NCBI GenBank assembly: GCA_023634235.1
Contig: JAMKCF010000012.1
Coordinates: 3,145,001 to 3,209,000 of the forward strand
DNA from: Pisaster brevispinus
Taxonomy: Eukaryota; Echinodermata; Asteroidea; Forcipulatida; Asteriidae
Length of the DNA: 64,000 nt
Direction: 5' to 3'
Made by a program: the position numbers and the translations under genes. Below, piece by piece: positions 22,141 to 31,464 of the stretch. The notes beneath the pieces were generated by a model. That model was not told where the DNA came from and made no database searches. It saw nothing but the letters and a program-made list of their open reading frames with translations. Numbering within the stretch: position 1 is the first letter of the stretch; every line of letters begins with the position of its first letter.

Positions 22141-22410
22141 ACCTAAAACAAAACAAGACAACACGAAACAAAGCAAAAAACATGAAGCTGAACAACCTTA
22201 CCCCTGCCCCCTCCAAAAACAAAACAAAAACAACAACAACAACAACCAAACCCCCAAAACTTACCCCAAAAAAAACAACAAACCAAAAACCTCAAACCCA
22301 AACAAACATTAGAAAAAATTACTAAATAAATATATAGATAAAGCCAAAACAAAAAACACACAAACACCCAACAAAAACCCGAACGAAAAAAAAGAAAACC
22401 CCAATCCAAA
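22141..22410. repeat. low-complexity AAAAC/CCAAA-rich tract
   Basis: Nearly G-free on the + strand with (CAA)n, AAAACC and CCCAAAA words. Similar in composition to 2455-2600. Confidence 0.7.
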
Positions 22411-23345
22411 TTAATATCCTGAATTATTATTGCCCTCATGGGTTTTCATCGTGATGATTTTGTCTACGGTATTTTGACCGCGCAGTTTTCCAAATCGCGC
22501 ATTTTAACGAAGTCCAACGTACACAAACGCGAGAGGCTTACGCATTCTTGTGACATCCAACATTTCCAGTTTCGTGTAGGAAAAAAAATACACGAAACAC
22601 TCCTAGCCCAAAATCTTTAAAACGCGAGGTTAAACAAACCACGCGACGAAGGACGCGTGAAGTTATCGGTGGCTAGTTAGGTTGGTCTTGCCTCTATGAA
22701 CGTACGGAGCTAACGCAAATACACCGCCAAACTTCACCATTTTCAATCAATTAACGGCCGTACGTGTGGCTCTTTAATGGACAATCCAACAAATACAAAA
22801 TCAGCATGCCAATTAACAACGGATTGTGATTTGGGGATTTTTGTTCTTCGAGTAGGCAAGGCGCTTCGTCTGCAGCTCGGCTTGATTTTTATTACATCGA
22901 TCTACATGTAGCAAGTAGACTGGTGCTCTGTTATGTAAATGTACTATGGCGGGACATGAGGATCCAGTCTACATATGCTCAACCAACACAATATACACGC
23001 ATCAGTCCAATCTGGTCTTTGCTCTATATGGTCCAATCTATGTTCCTTTGACATCCAAAGATTGACCCCCGAAAAACACAAAGAAACAAACCCATAATAT
23101 GGCTTAACAACAATAAAAGTTCAACATAATAAATCCAAATGCGACTGATAAACGTGCGGAAAAAGTATGTGCTACAGACTACCATAGAGGTAGAATTACT
23201 CAATGGTACTGCTAGTTGCATGTCAAAAGTAGTTGCAACGCAATCGTAACCCTCCAATCCAGCCGACGTCGTTCCCAACGACCACGTTTTACTTTTTGTA
23301 CGGAGAGCCCCTAAAGGGACAGGTGAATAACAAAAGTAAGAGAGA
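22411..23345. other. intergenic or intronic, no gene seen
   Basis: No exon or repeat supported. Confidence 0.5.
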
Positions 23346-23369
23346 AAAAAACATATACTTGTTCTCTCG

Positions 23370-23960
23370 AATAATATATTGTTTCCTCATAATATTTTGT
23401 TCCCCCAAATTGTTATTTCAGTCCTTCGAAATCGAAGATTTATTTTGTTCCTTCAAAATATAGGCCTTTGATTTCGAGGGAATAGTGATTGTTTTGATCG
23501 GACAAATTAATCATTCCACCGAAGAAATCTTATTCCCTCAAAATGTTTTTCATTCCCAAAAAATGATTTTTTGATCCTGTGAAATACAATTTCATTCCCC
23601 CGAGAAAACGATTTCGTTCCCCAGAAATCCACTTTTGTTCCCACGAAATACGCATAGGTTTCCCAGAAATACACTTTCATTCCCTCGAAATACGCATTGG
23701 TTCCCTCAAAATCCGTTTTGTTCCCTAAAAATACACTTTAGTTCCCTTGAAACTCGCTTTTGTTTTCTCGAAATCTGCTTTTGTTCCCTCAAAATACGTT
23801 TTCGTTCCTCAAAATACATTTTATTCACTCGCTATATGCTTTCATTCCCTCAAAATATGCTTTTGTTCCCTCAAGATACCCTTTGACTCCCCTGAACAAA
23901 AACGATTACTCAAGATTTTATTCAAATAATGAATTCGTTCCCTCTAAATCAAGTTTCGAG
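23370..23960 (+). repeat. minisatellite, about 21-22 bp TTCCCTCGAAATACGCTTTTG units
   Basis: About 25 degenerate units (TTCCCTCAAAATACG, TTCCCACGAAATACG, TTCCCCAGAAATCCA and similar). Parts of the array stay in frame and read as F-P-R-N-T or S-L-K-I repeats, which I treat as an artefact. Confidence 0.85.
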
Positions 23961-24720
23961 GAAACAAAATATTATATTGAATGTGAAATTAATGTTATTC
24001 AGAATGTTCACCTTTTTCATAATTTTCACTTGTTTCTACTATACATGCAAGCTCCGTATTTTGGCAATTTTTGTCAGAAAACTTTGTCAACACTTTCAAC
24101 AAACATGATTGCATCGTCACTATCATAAGAGTTGTCTTAATATGTATTGTCAATATAAATCAAATTTATTCATCCAACAATTACTTGAAGTGTAAAAATG
24201 AGGGGAGAAGTCCGTACACGAAGCATTGAAGTGTTGCGATTCTGAAACAACGGATTTGAACAGCTAGGTCTACCGACTGACAAACCTGCGATGACAAATG
24301 GTACTCGTGGTCTGGCTCCCAACTTCTCCCACATATTCATGACATTGCAATAACCATCGCGAGTTGCGAACGTTAAAACCATACACAGCACTGTCGTTGC
24401 TGCAAGCAAACGGTCTGCAGAGCATTGATCCTTAGAAAGATTTGTTTTACTGTTAAATGTAAGGCTTGTTTCTTCTTGATTTTGTTTTGTTACCTCAAAA
24501 AAGAGACGTTTACATGTGTGTGTCAAATGCTGACCATGTGTTTCTAGCCACCGATGAGGTCAAAAAGTCAATGCATATCACTATCATAGATAAGCAGTTT
24601 TTGACTCTCGGCTGAAAAAGCCGCGCGGAGAGGTGCATTTTGACTTGATTTCCTTTTTATTAAATGCAAATTTTAAGTGTACAATATATATTAACTGGTA
24701 TCTACGATGTCTATTTTGGG
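23961..24720. other. intergenic or intronic, no gene seen
   Basis: No supported exon. The 118-codon minus-strand frame at 24170-24526 has no recognisable domain. Confidence 0.45.
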
Positions 24721-24727
24721 CATATAA

Positions 24728-24888
24728 AGGTAAGCCAAGGTTCGTCCCGCCGCCCTTATTTCAATTCCTTTCCTGCTCTGACCAGTGTTTGACGAGAAGA
24801 CCGTGGTCCTATAACCTACCACTGTGCCGACGGTACCACCGGTATCCAATGCCGACGCCCGGTGACTGGACCTGACGTCCAATTGGTT
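24728..24888 (+). mobile_element. terminal direct repeat, left (possible LTR end)
   Basis: Shares CCGCCGCCCTTATTTC, CAGTGTTTGACGAGAAGACC, GTGGTCCTATAACCTACCAC and a GACTGGACCTGACGTC end with 27328-27487. Directly after it, TTGGTTGCAGCGGTGGGATC (24891) has the look of a tRNA primer-binding site of Ty3/gypsy-type elements. Confidence 0.55.
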
Positions 24889-26033
24889 GCAGCGGTGGGA
24901 TCCATCAGGGGATAAACGACGATATATTGGATAAGGAAACCCGAGGAAAGATTGAAGTCATGTGGAAACATGAACACCAGAGACGAGTTGGAACCAACAC
25001 CGACAATTAGGTCAGAGATTAGGTTCGGTCAGAGGAGGCAGACTCCGAGGTGGATTTTCGGTTTCGGTCAGCCGGTGATTCTGATCGGGTGCCGCCCAGG
25101 ACCACTATGGTGGTTAGCACGGCGAGCATTATGCTTTGCCCCGTCGGGGAACAGGGGATGCCTCGTCTGCCGCCCACACCCGTGATTTTCACGGCTTAAA
25201 TCAACTTGGCATCCAGTGGGCCGTCAGGAAATGGAGACGATGGTTGAAGCAGGCCGTACCGGTCAATCGTAGATGAAGAGGCGGGGTTTCAGCGAGGTTT
25301 CAACACCTCTCCAAATGTGGGAAAGCAGACTTGAGGCTGACGGAGTAACTGATTCAATGCGACGTTCTCTACAAGCAACTAATCCATTCATTGGTACAAC
25401 CAAAAGAGAGTTTCCGTCTCAGAAACCAGTAGTAACAAGAAGAGTGGACGATGAAACCAGACCATTGGATTCTCTGCAGCGTGATGTGGGGTTCCAGCAG
25501 ATGTCAGTACCGTAATGGAATTCTGTGAAAAAAGGCAGCGCCACTCTGACCACCCCCTTACGTTCTATGACGAGGGAACTACATCTATTGCAACATATGT
25601 TTAGCACCCCAATAGCGTGCATGCGTGTGTCGCCCTGGTACTTTTCGTCGATTTCTATGCCACTTGGCGGAGTTACGGTTTCCACAGCAACTTACACTGG
25701 GGGTAACTACAGTGACGAGCGATATTAAAAAGCGAAACGTAATCGAACCTGGCAAGAGCGAATCTCAGCCGACTGTAACGACTGTGTCAGTGGAACAGAG
25801 TCCGGGAAAACAGCTGTTGGGCGAGATAATGAGAGTGGACGAAATAAAGGCAGCAGACGAAAAAGTAAAAAAAAAAAACAGGAGAAAAAGGTGGTAAAGA
25901 CGGACGTTGCAGCCGGTGAAAATTTTACCCGGGCACAAGGAAAACCAAGTTCAACACCCCACAGATCCTCAGGGGAAATTCCTTGGAGGGATTATTAGGC
26001 GCATTTCGAGTCTTGTGCTACCATCAATGCCTG

Positions 26034-26275
26034 GACAGCCAGCCTCGTTCCCAGGGGCGATTGATCTCGCCGCGCCATTTTTTCCCAGCATGCCTTGCTC
26101 GATCATAACCCCTGGAATTGGTTCATTAAAAATTGCTAGAATCTAGCACATTTTAATTAGGCCCGAGGCCGGCAATTTTACGCGCGCTCTCAAGTGGCAT
26201 TCAAGTCAAAAAGTAACTGGTCCTCTGTCATTCTTTTTTCATTTTGTGATATGTCTAACTGTATGGAGTTTAGGG
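26034..26275 (+). repeat. interspersed repeat A, copy 1
   Basis: Begins CCAGCCTCGTTCCCAGGGGC and includes ATCTCGCCGCGCCATTTTTT, CCCAGCATGCCTTGCTCGAT and TGATATGTCTAACTGTATGG. Inverted copies lie at 26623-26895 and 32546-32713. Confidence 0.85.
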
Positions 26276-26276
26276 T

Positions 26277-27138
26277 CAGCCTCGCTACCATGGGCAGCGC
26301 GCCGTATCGATACCTCTCGTCGCTAAACCCCTGGTAGGGAAACACTGAAAATCAATGCTGATTGGCTAACCAAAATGTACTGCTTTGCGTGCGCGCTTGT
26401 TAAAAACATTCGAACGCTTGTCAGGCGCTTAGTACGCACGTGTAAAAATGCACGTTTTTGACGCAATTAGCCTTGTTTAAATATGGTGGACACTAAAGGA
26501 GTGCACTGTTTGGTTTGGGTGTATACAGCCAAATTTACCCAAACGTAATAGTGTCATAGTATTGTATCCACCATATCTCAAAATGGCTTATACATTTCAA
26601 ATGAATCATGTTTTTACATGGTCACCCTAAACTGCATACAGTTAGACGTATCACAAGATCGAAAAAGAATGAGAGGGGGCCGGTTGCTCCATGACTTGAT
26701 GCGTCCTTTGACAGCGCGTTCTGCGTAGTCTTTAACACAGAATGTATCAACCACAGGACTAATTAAAATATCAAATATTTTATTTGGATATTTTAAAGTC
26801 ACACTTCCAGGGGTTATGATCGAGCAAGGCATTCTGGGAAAGAAAACAAAATGGCGCGTCGAGATCGTACACCACTGGGAACGACGTTGGTTTAGGGTGA
26901 CCGTGTATAAAACATGATTCATTTGAAATGGAATCGCGTCAAAAAACTTGCACTTTCACACGCGCGTCTTAAGCCTCCTACAAGCGCCATGCAAGCGCTC
27001 GAAAGTTTTTAACAAGCGTGCACACAAAGTAGTCATCCTTTGGAGCCATTCAGCGTTGTTTTTCAGTGCATCCCTACCAGGGGTTAGTGACGAGAGGTAT
27101 CGATATGGCGCGCTGCCCATCGTAGCGAGGCTGCTGGA
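26277..27138. mobile_element. foldback element with about 200 bp inverted arms and nested repeat A
   Basis: The left arm 26277-26475 (GCCTCGCTACCATGGGCAGC, GTATCGATACCTCTCGTC, ACCCCTGGTAGGG) pairs with the right arm 26935-27138 (CCCTACCAGGGGTTAGTGAC, GAGAGGTATCGATATGGCGC). Inside, a second pair of arms (26597-26636 and 26893-26932, CATTTCAAATGAATCATG) encloses an inverted copy of repeat A. The order is A, B, C, A', C', B', suggesting serial insertions. Confidence 0.75.
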
Positions 27139-27327
27139 CAGCCAAAGAGAAGGCGCAATTTTGAGTGGACAGCTTAAAGGGACCGGCGCAACAAGTACTT
27201 GGAGAAGAGTCGCATGATGATCTAGTTACCTATAAAGACCTGACAACAAGGCTGGACCGTCGGTTTGGGCACGGCGAGCAAGCTCAAACATTTCGTTCCG
27301 AACTTTGGAGTAGAACAAGCACAGAAC

Positions 27328-27487
27328 ATTAAGGATCATCCCGCCGCCCTTATTTCCATCCCGTTCCTGGTCCAGTGTTTGACGAGGAGACCGTGGTCCT
27401 ATGACCTACCACTGCAGGGAATCAACACCACCGTGCCGACGCTACCACCATATCCAGGGCCGACAACCAGCGACTGGAACTGACGTC
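27328..27487 (+). mobile_element. terminal direct repeat, right (possible LTR end)
   Basis: Direct copy of 24728-24888 with an extra AGGGAATCAACACCAC block. It ends GACTGGAACTGACGTCAC and abuts the next repeat exactly at AGTATAAAG. Neither copy shows a clear TG...CA LTR boundary. Confidence 0.5.
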
Positions 27488-27800
27488 ACAGTATAAAGCA
27501 TTTTGAGACGCCGTTCACTTCGTAGTAATGTGGTTATGGTAAAAAGATTTTAGTTTTTATCCCCCCAAAATTGAATCTGAGAAACGTTACTGTCAGATAC
27601 GTTTCTCGAATTGTGTTTTCCAATTACGGATTGTTACTCCTTTGGGGACCTAACCGCTCCGGATTTTCGGCGATATCTCAAAAATGTTACCACCTTTTGA
27701 AATGACAGTTTTACAGGTTGGTTTTCTTGTCAATATCTACATTTATATGCATGTAGTGTTAAACCAATCGGACGGTTCCAAACACCAAAGATAAAGGCCA
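27488..27800 (+). repeat. interspersed repeat, GGTATACGTTTGG family, copy 2 (5'-truncated)
   Basis: Begins at AGTATAAAGCATTTTGAG, matching the middle of the copies at 6226 and 51182. It carries the hairpin GAGAAACGT...ACGTTTCTC (about 27580-27607), also in copy 3. Confidence 0.8.
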
Positions 27801-28750
27801 ACGTTCCCTTTTGTCAGATATCTTTTTTGAAATGATGTCGAGAGTCTGTAAACCTGTACAATGCAACAGTTTGTAAACTCAGGGGCCTCATCTTCACTTC
27901 AAGAGGATTTTTTGATGAATCTGACTTTCAGGATTTCTACAATCTCACTTCTAGAAAAACAGTGAATTGGCTCAAGGGAAAACAAAGACTGACTTTGAAA
28001 TACACTGTTGCGTTTTCATGTACTAACCTTTGTCTAAGACAGCATGAATGTAAGTAATACCCCCCGGACGGGAAAGTTAAGGTAGACATCATTCTTCGTG
28101 CTCTAAAATTGTTTTCCCCTTTGTATTGGAACCGACTTAGATCTCATCTAAAAAGCCTCCACGGCGGGCAAGGAGGAAATCAAACATGGAGAAGAGACAC
28201 GGACAAGCTTTTGGTTTCTCCTTCCCTCCATAGGGAGTTACTTATACTCCTCAGAGATCAAAAGATTATCTCAACAAAATAGCCCAAACTACCCATGAGG
28301 GTTAGAATGGCTTGTTAATCTTCGTCATGATTTCTTATATAATTGATCTATTGCATCAAATCAGGGGTAGAGTGAAATAAAGAGTCCAGGTATTGCAAAA
28401 TGTCTCGACTATAGCACCATTTCATGACTCACTGCTTACCGCAGATGTACATGTACACGCTTACAGTGCTCTGTATAGCGTGTGATCTTATGGGCTGTAA
28501 GAACAGAATTGTACAATTAGCGCAACGAAACTGGACCTTGGTGGCTTGGCAGGACAGGTAGAGAATTGGATATAAAACGTGAATATAGTTTTGGAGGTTG
28601 ATGTTGCGCAACATTTCGTGACTCGTTTTTTTAGCAAAATGCTTAACCATATTAATATGAACTCAATGTTGTTCACACTCTTGCCTGGAAAAGGGTGTTT
28701 TGCAAACACTGAGTTTTACCTTGGCAACGGCGTAGTACACTCGAACTGCG
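27801..28750. other. intergenic or intronic, no gene seen
   Basis: No exon or repeat supported. Confidence 0.5.
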
Positions 28751-28754
28751 ATTA

Positions 28755-28782
28755 GGGGGCGGGGCGGAGGCGGGGCGGGGCG
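28755..28782 (+). promoter_or_regulatory. GC-box cluster / G-quadruplex-prone tract
   Basis: Five G-runs in 28 bp with GGGGCGG and GGGGCGGGGCG, which match Sp1-type GC boxes. It stands in AT-rich DNA 2.6 kb before SLC28 exon 2. A promoter or enhancer role is only possible. Confidence 0.35.
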
Positions 28783-28879
28783 ACTCAAGCGATTGCTGAT
28801 TATTGTTCACAATCACTACCGTTCATCAGCTTTAAAGACTGACTCGAACTAGGACAACTTCACACACACAAAAAACGTC

Positions 28880-29008
28880 GCTGAATAGGCAACTGATTCG
28901 AGTGACTGAGCAACCAACCTATTCGAGTGCCTGAATAGGCAACCTATTCAAGTGCCTGATAAAGCAGCTGTAAACGAGACTAAGCAAATAACCTATTCAA
29001 CTCACTAA
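28880..29008 (+). repeat. short minisatellite, AACCTATTCGAGTGCCTGA units
   Basis: Repeats of GCAACCTATTCGAGTGCCTG, GCAACTGATTCGAGTGACTG and AACCTATTCAACTCAC with irregular spacing. Confidence 0.65.
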
Positions 29009-29734
29009 CAAACACCTAGGCCAGATCTGTATACTATCAAGTTAGCAAAAGGGATACACATGTACATTGAAAACGCAGCAAAGAAAATAATAAATTTAAA
29101 ACTACATGTACTTCGAAATAACTAACAACATAACACTACCCATCATTTGTCTTCTTCTTCGACGTCTTGTAAGACGTCGTGGGATCAACCGCTTAGTTTT
29201 CACTTCGTCTCATTTTGTGCTGCGTGTTTTTATCCGCGGCGCTCCGTGATTTAAAAAGAAAAACCACTCCCGCACTGCCAACTGATTGCGAAAAATAACG
29301 GTTTGCCCTCAGCTACACTACCGTGACATAATTCCTTGCGGTGTCTTTTACACAACGCCCTAAAAACACCGCCCTACATGATGTCATGCATCATGTTTAC
29401 CACATATCGGCCCTTCGGGCTTCCCGAACACTGCCGTGAGCGGCCTTAGCACTGCTATGTGCTGCAAACACAACCAATGCCGCTCCGCGTCATTGTCGCG
29501 CATGTGCTGAAGCGTTTGCACACCGAAAACGGGGTGTGTGTTCCTTACGATGTACTACTGCGAAGTGAGAACAGACACATAGCTTGTCATTCACTGTTTT
29601 TCCTCGTAACCCTGCAATGGTTCAATCGTTCATTATGCAATTTGTGCTAATTGAACTTATCAAAGAGTAATTGGTGTATAAAATCTCGGCTTCATTACTC
29701 TTACGATATCACTCGGAACTATTTTTTCAAACGT
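29009..29734. other. intergenic or intronic, no gene seen
   Basis: Has a near-perfect palindrome CGACGTCTTGTAAGACGTCG at 29160-29179. No exon recognised. Confidence 0.5.
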
Positions 29735-29832
29735 TTGTCGGACACAATAGTCTGACACAACGGCTTGTCGTACATAACCAGTCGGACATAATGGTTTGTC
29801 GTACACAATAAGTCGGACATAATAATTTGTTA
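29735..29832 (-). repeat. minisatellite, ATGTCCGAC family (third locus, reverse)
   Basis: GTCGGACATAATGGTTTGTC and variants. On the minus strand this is the same unit as at 4143-4640. Confidence 0.85.
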
Positions 29833-29880
29833 ATAATTACTTTATGAGACAAAGCAACGCTTTAATATTACACCTTTATA

Positions 29881-30065
29881 GGGTGTCATGGCCGAGCGGC
29901 TTGGAGCATCGAATTCAAGTTCTGGCGGTTAAGTCATCGGGGTGTGGGTGTGGGGTGTTACACCTTGCAATGAATAGGTGGGGCGAAATGTTGCCAGACA
30001 ATGCTAGGAACACCTGGGCAAACATCTTCTCTTTACGTAAACTTTTGATAAATTGTTGGTAAGGC
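29881..30065 (+). mobile_element. SINE head of tRNA-Leu/Ser-like type, truncated
   Basis: GTCATGGCCGAGCGGCTTGG and TTCAAGTTCTGGCGGTTAAG resemble the 5' half of a tRNA with a long variable arm, and match the head of the SINE at 41790. It lacks a good B box. Confidence 0.55.
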
Positions 30066-30815
30066 GAAACAAATTCTGTGCACCTTACTTGTGCAAAATA
30101 AAATACACAGAAAAAAAGGTGCTACAGTACCAAAAATTGGGTAGCAAATTAAATATCATAACACAGAGGTTCAAATCACTCATGAAATGGGTAAAACATC
30201 AATTTTGTTAACATCAATTAGTGTACCTTTTGCATAAAAAGTGATACGAAGTAACTGAAAATGGGGGTAAACTGCTCCTTGCGGAAACACTTTACCCATA
30301 AGGCAACGTGTACCACACATTTGGACATAGCAAGTCGCAGGCACAAATCACAATCAAAGATCGATGGGGTAGACGTCATTCTGATGTTGCAGTTCGTTGA
30401 TATCTGATGTTCGTTTAACCAACGTTGCAAAGAGAGACTATTGGCTTTATGGTAGTTATTCAGTTCGAGAAGCAACAGGCTGTTGAAGGGGGAAATGCAT
30501 TATATACACAGGAAATTGCAAAGTGATTACTAGGTATTATGAACAATTAATGGCTAATTATAAGTTACCAATAGATGGGAGTAACTATTTTGCCCAGTTT
30601 ATGGTAAATGGTGCTACCCAACTTCGCTGGGTAACAAAAGACCAATTTCTAAGGCAGTTTGTATGTTTCCCCACTGTTGGTCTTTCGTTACCCATTATTA
30701 AAGAGTGTAATAAGTTATTCATTCAAATATTGTGTATTTATTTAATGAGCGTTCGTAAGTTTAGGAACAGAGAGCAGTTCCATCATATTATCAATTCATT
30801 GGAATGGGTTACTTA
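30066..30815. other. intergenic or intronic, with one hairpin
   Basis: TGGGTAACAAAAGACCA (30628-30644) pairs with TGGTCTTTCGTTACCCA (30678-30694), with a single mismatch and a 33 nt loop. No exon recognised. Confidence 0.5.
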
Positions 30816-31000
30816 ATCGTTCGAAAGAATTAATAAAACGTTCGAATTAAACCGTTCGAACACAAATCTATAAAACGAGTAACCAAACCGTTTGAACGGA
30901 TGAGTAAAACCGTTCGAGCGGACAAGTAATGCTTTCGAACGGATTAGTCAACCGTTCGAATGGATTACTACACCATGCGAACGGATTTCGTTAAACCAAC
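30815..31000 (+). repeat. minisatellite with palindromic CCGTTCGAACGG core
   Basis: Units of about 21-22 bp (cores near 30911, 30932, 30953 and 30975), with less regular copies upstream from 30818. The core is self-complementary. Confidence 0.85.
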
Positions 31001-31362
31001 CGTTTGTTATATCGTTTAGTAATTAGCTTACCACTGTCCCATCCCGGGCTTCTTATTAAGGTCCCACTCCGGGTGTTTTTCCAACTAGAAGAAGACAAAT
31101 AACTGCACTGCAATCAAAACGTATGCAAAGTAACACTTTGTAAGCACAAGAAAACATTTCCATGTCAATTGTCAAAGCTGAAACATGAATATCATTTCAT
31201 CTTGGAGATCGTCTCGAACGGGTTGCCTAAAAAACCCATATATAAAACAAATGAACGCCAAGCAAAGGAGCGCAGATGCAATTTTGAATATAGTAAGAAA
31301 TGCATTTAAAAGCAGTTAATCAATTAAATTACATGACCATGATTGCTTCCCTCCCCATGTAG

Positions 31363-31464
31363 GATGTGGAACTCACGCAGATACCCGAACCGCCGATACT
31401 TCCCGAGACTGGGAATGATGACGTCCCTGACAGGCCACCCCGGCAGCAAAATGTCTTCAATCGG
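31363..31464 (+). CDS. SLC28A: SLC28 exon 2, cytosolic N-terminus
   Basis: Acceptor CCATGTAG|GAT, donor CGG|GTAGGA, phase 0 at both ends. Encodes 34 residues, [20 protein letters not shown] onward to NVFNR, rich in Pro and acid. It is placed in this gene by phase and position, not by homology, and is followed by a 9.9 kb intron. Confidence 0.6.

Larger units (their letters stand above)
24889..27300 (+). mobile_element. degraded LTR-retrotransposon internal region (gag-type)
   Basis: Starts with the PBS-like sequence. Broken frames follow, such as 25273-25515 (SEVSTPLQMWESRLEADG) and 25625-25897 with a basic end. The right end (about 27214-27310) reads DLVTYKDLTTRLDRRFGHGE then QAQTFRSELWSR, which matches the Y-x-L-x-x-RL-x-x-RFG...FR-x-EL-x-x-R pattern of gypsy-type gag. 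Inverted-repeat insertions at 26034-27138 split it. No reverse transcriptase, protease or integrase is present. Confidence 0.55.

Noticed and set aside
25419..25685. 88-codon minus-strand frame (PPSGIEIDEKYQGDTRMHAI and so on)
   Set aside because: Protein-like, but it lies in the LTR-element remnant, has no family I recognise and no splice support.
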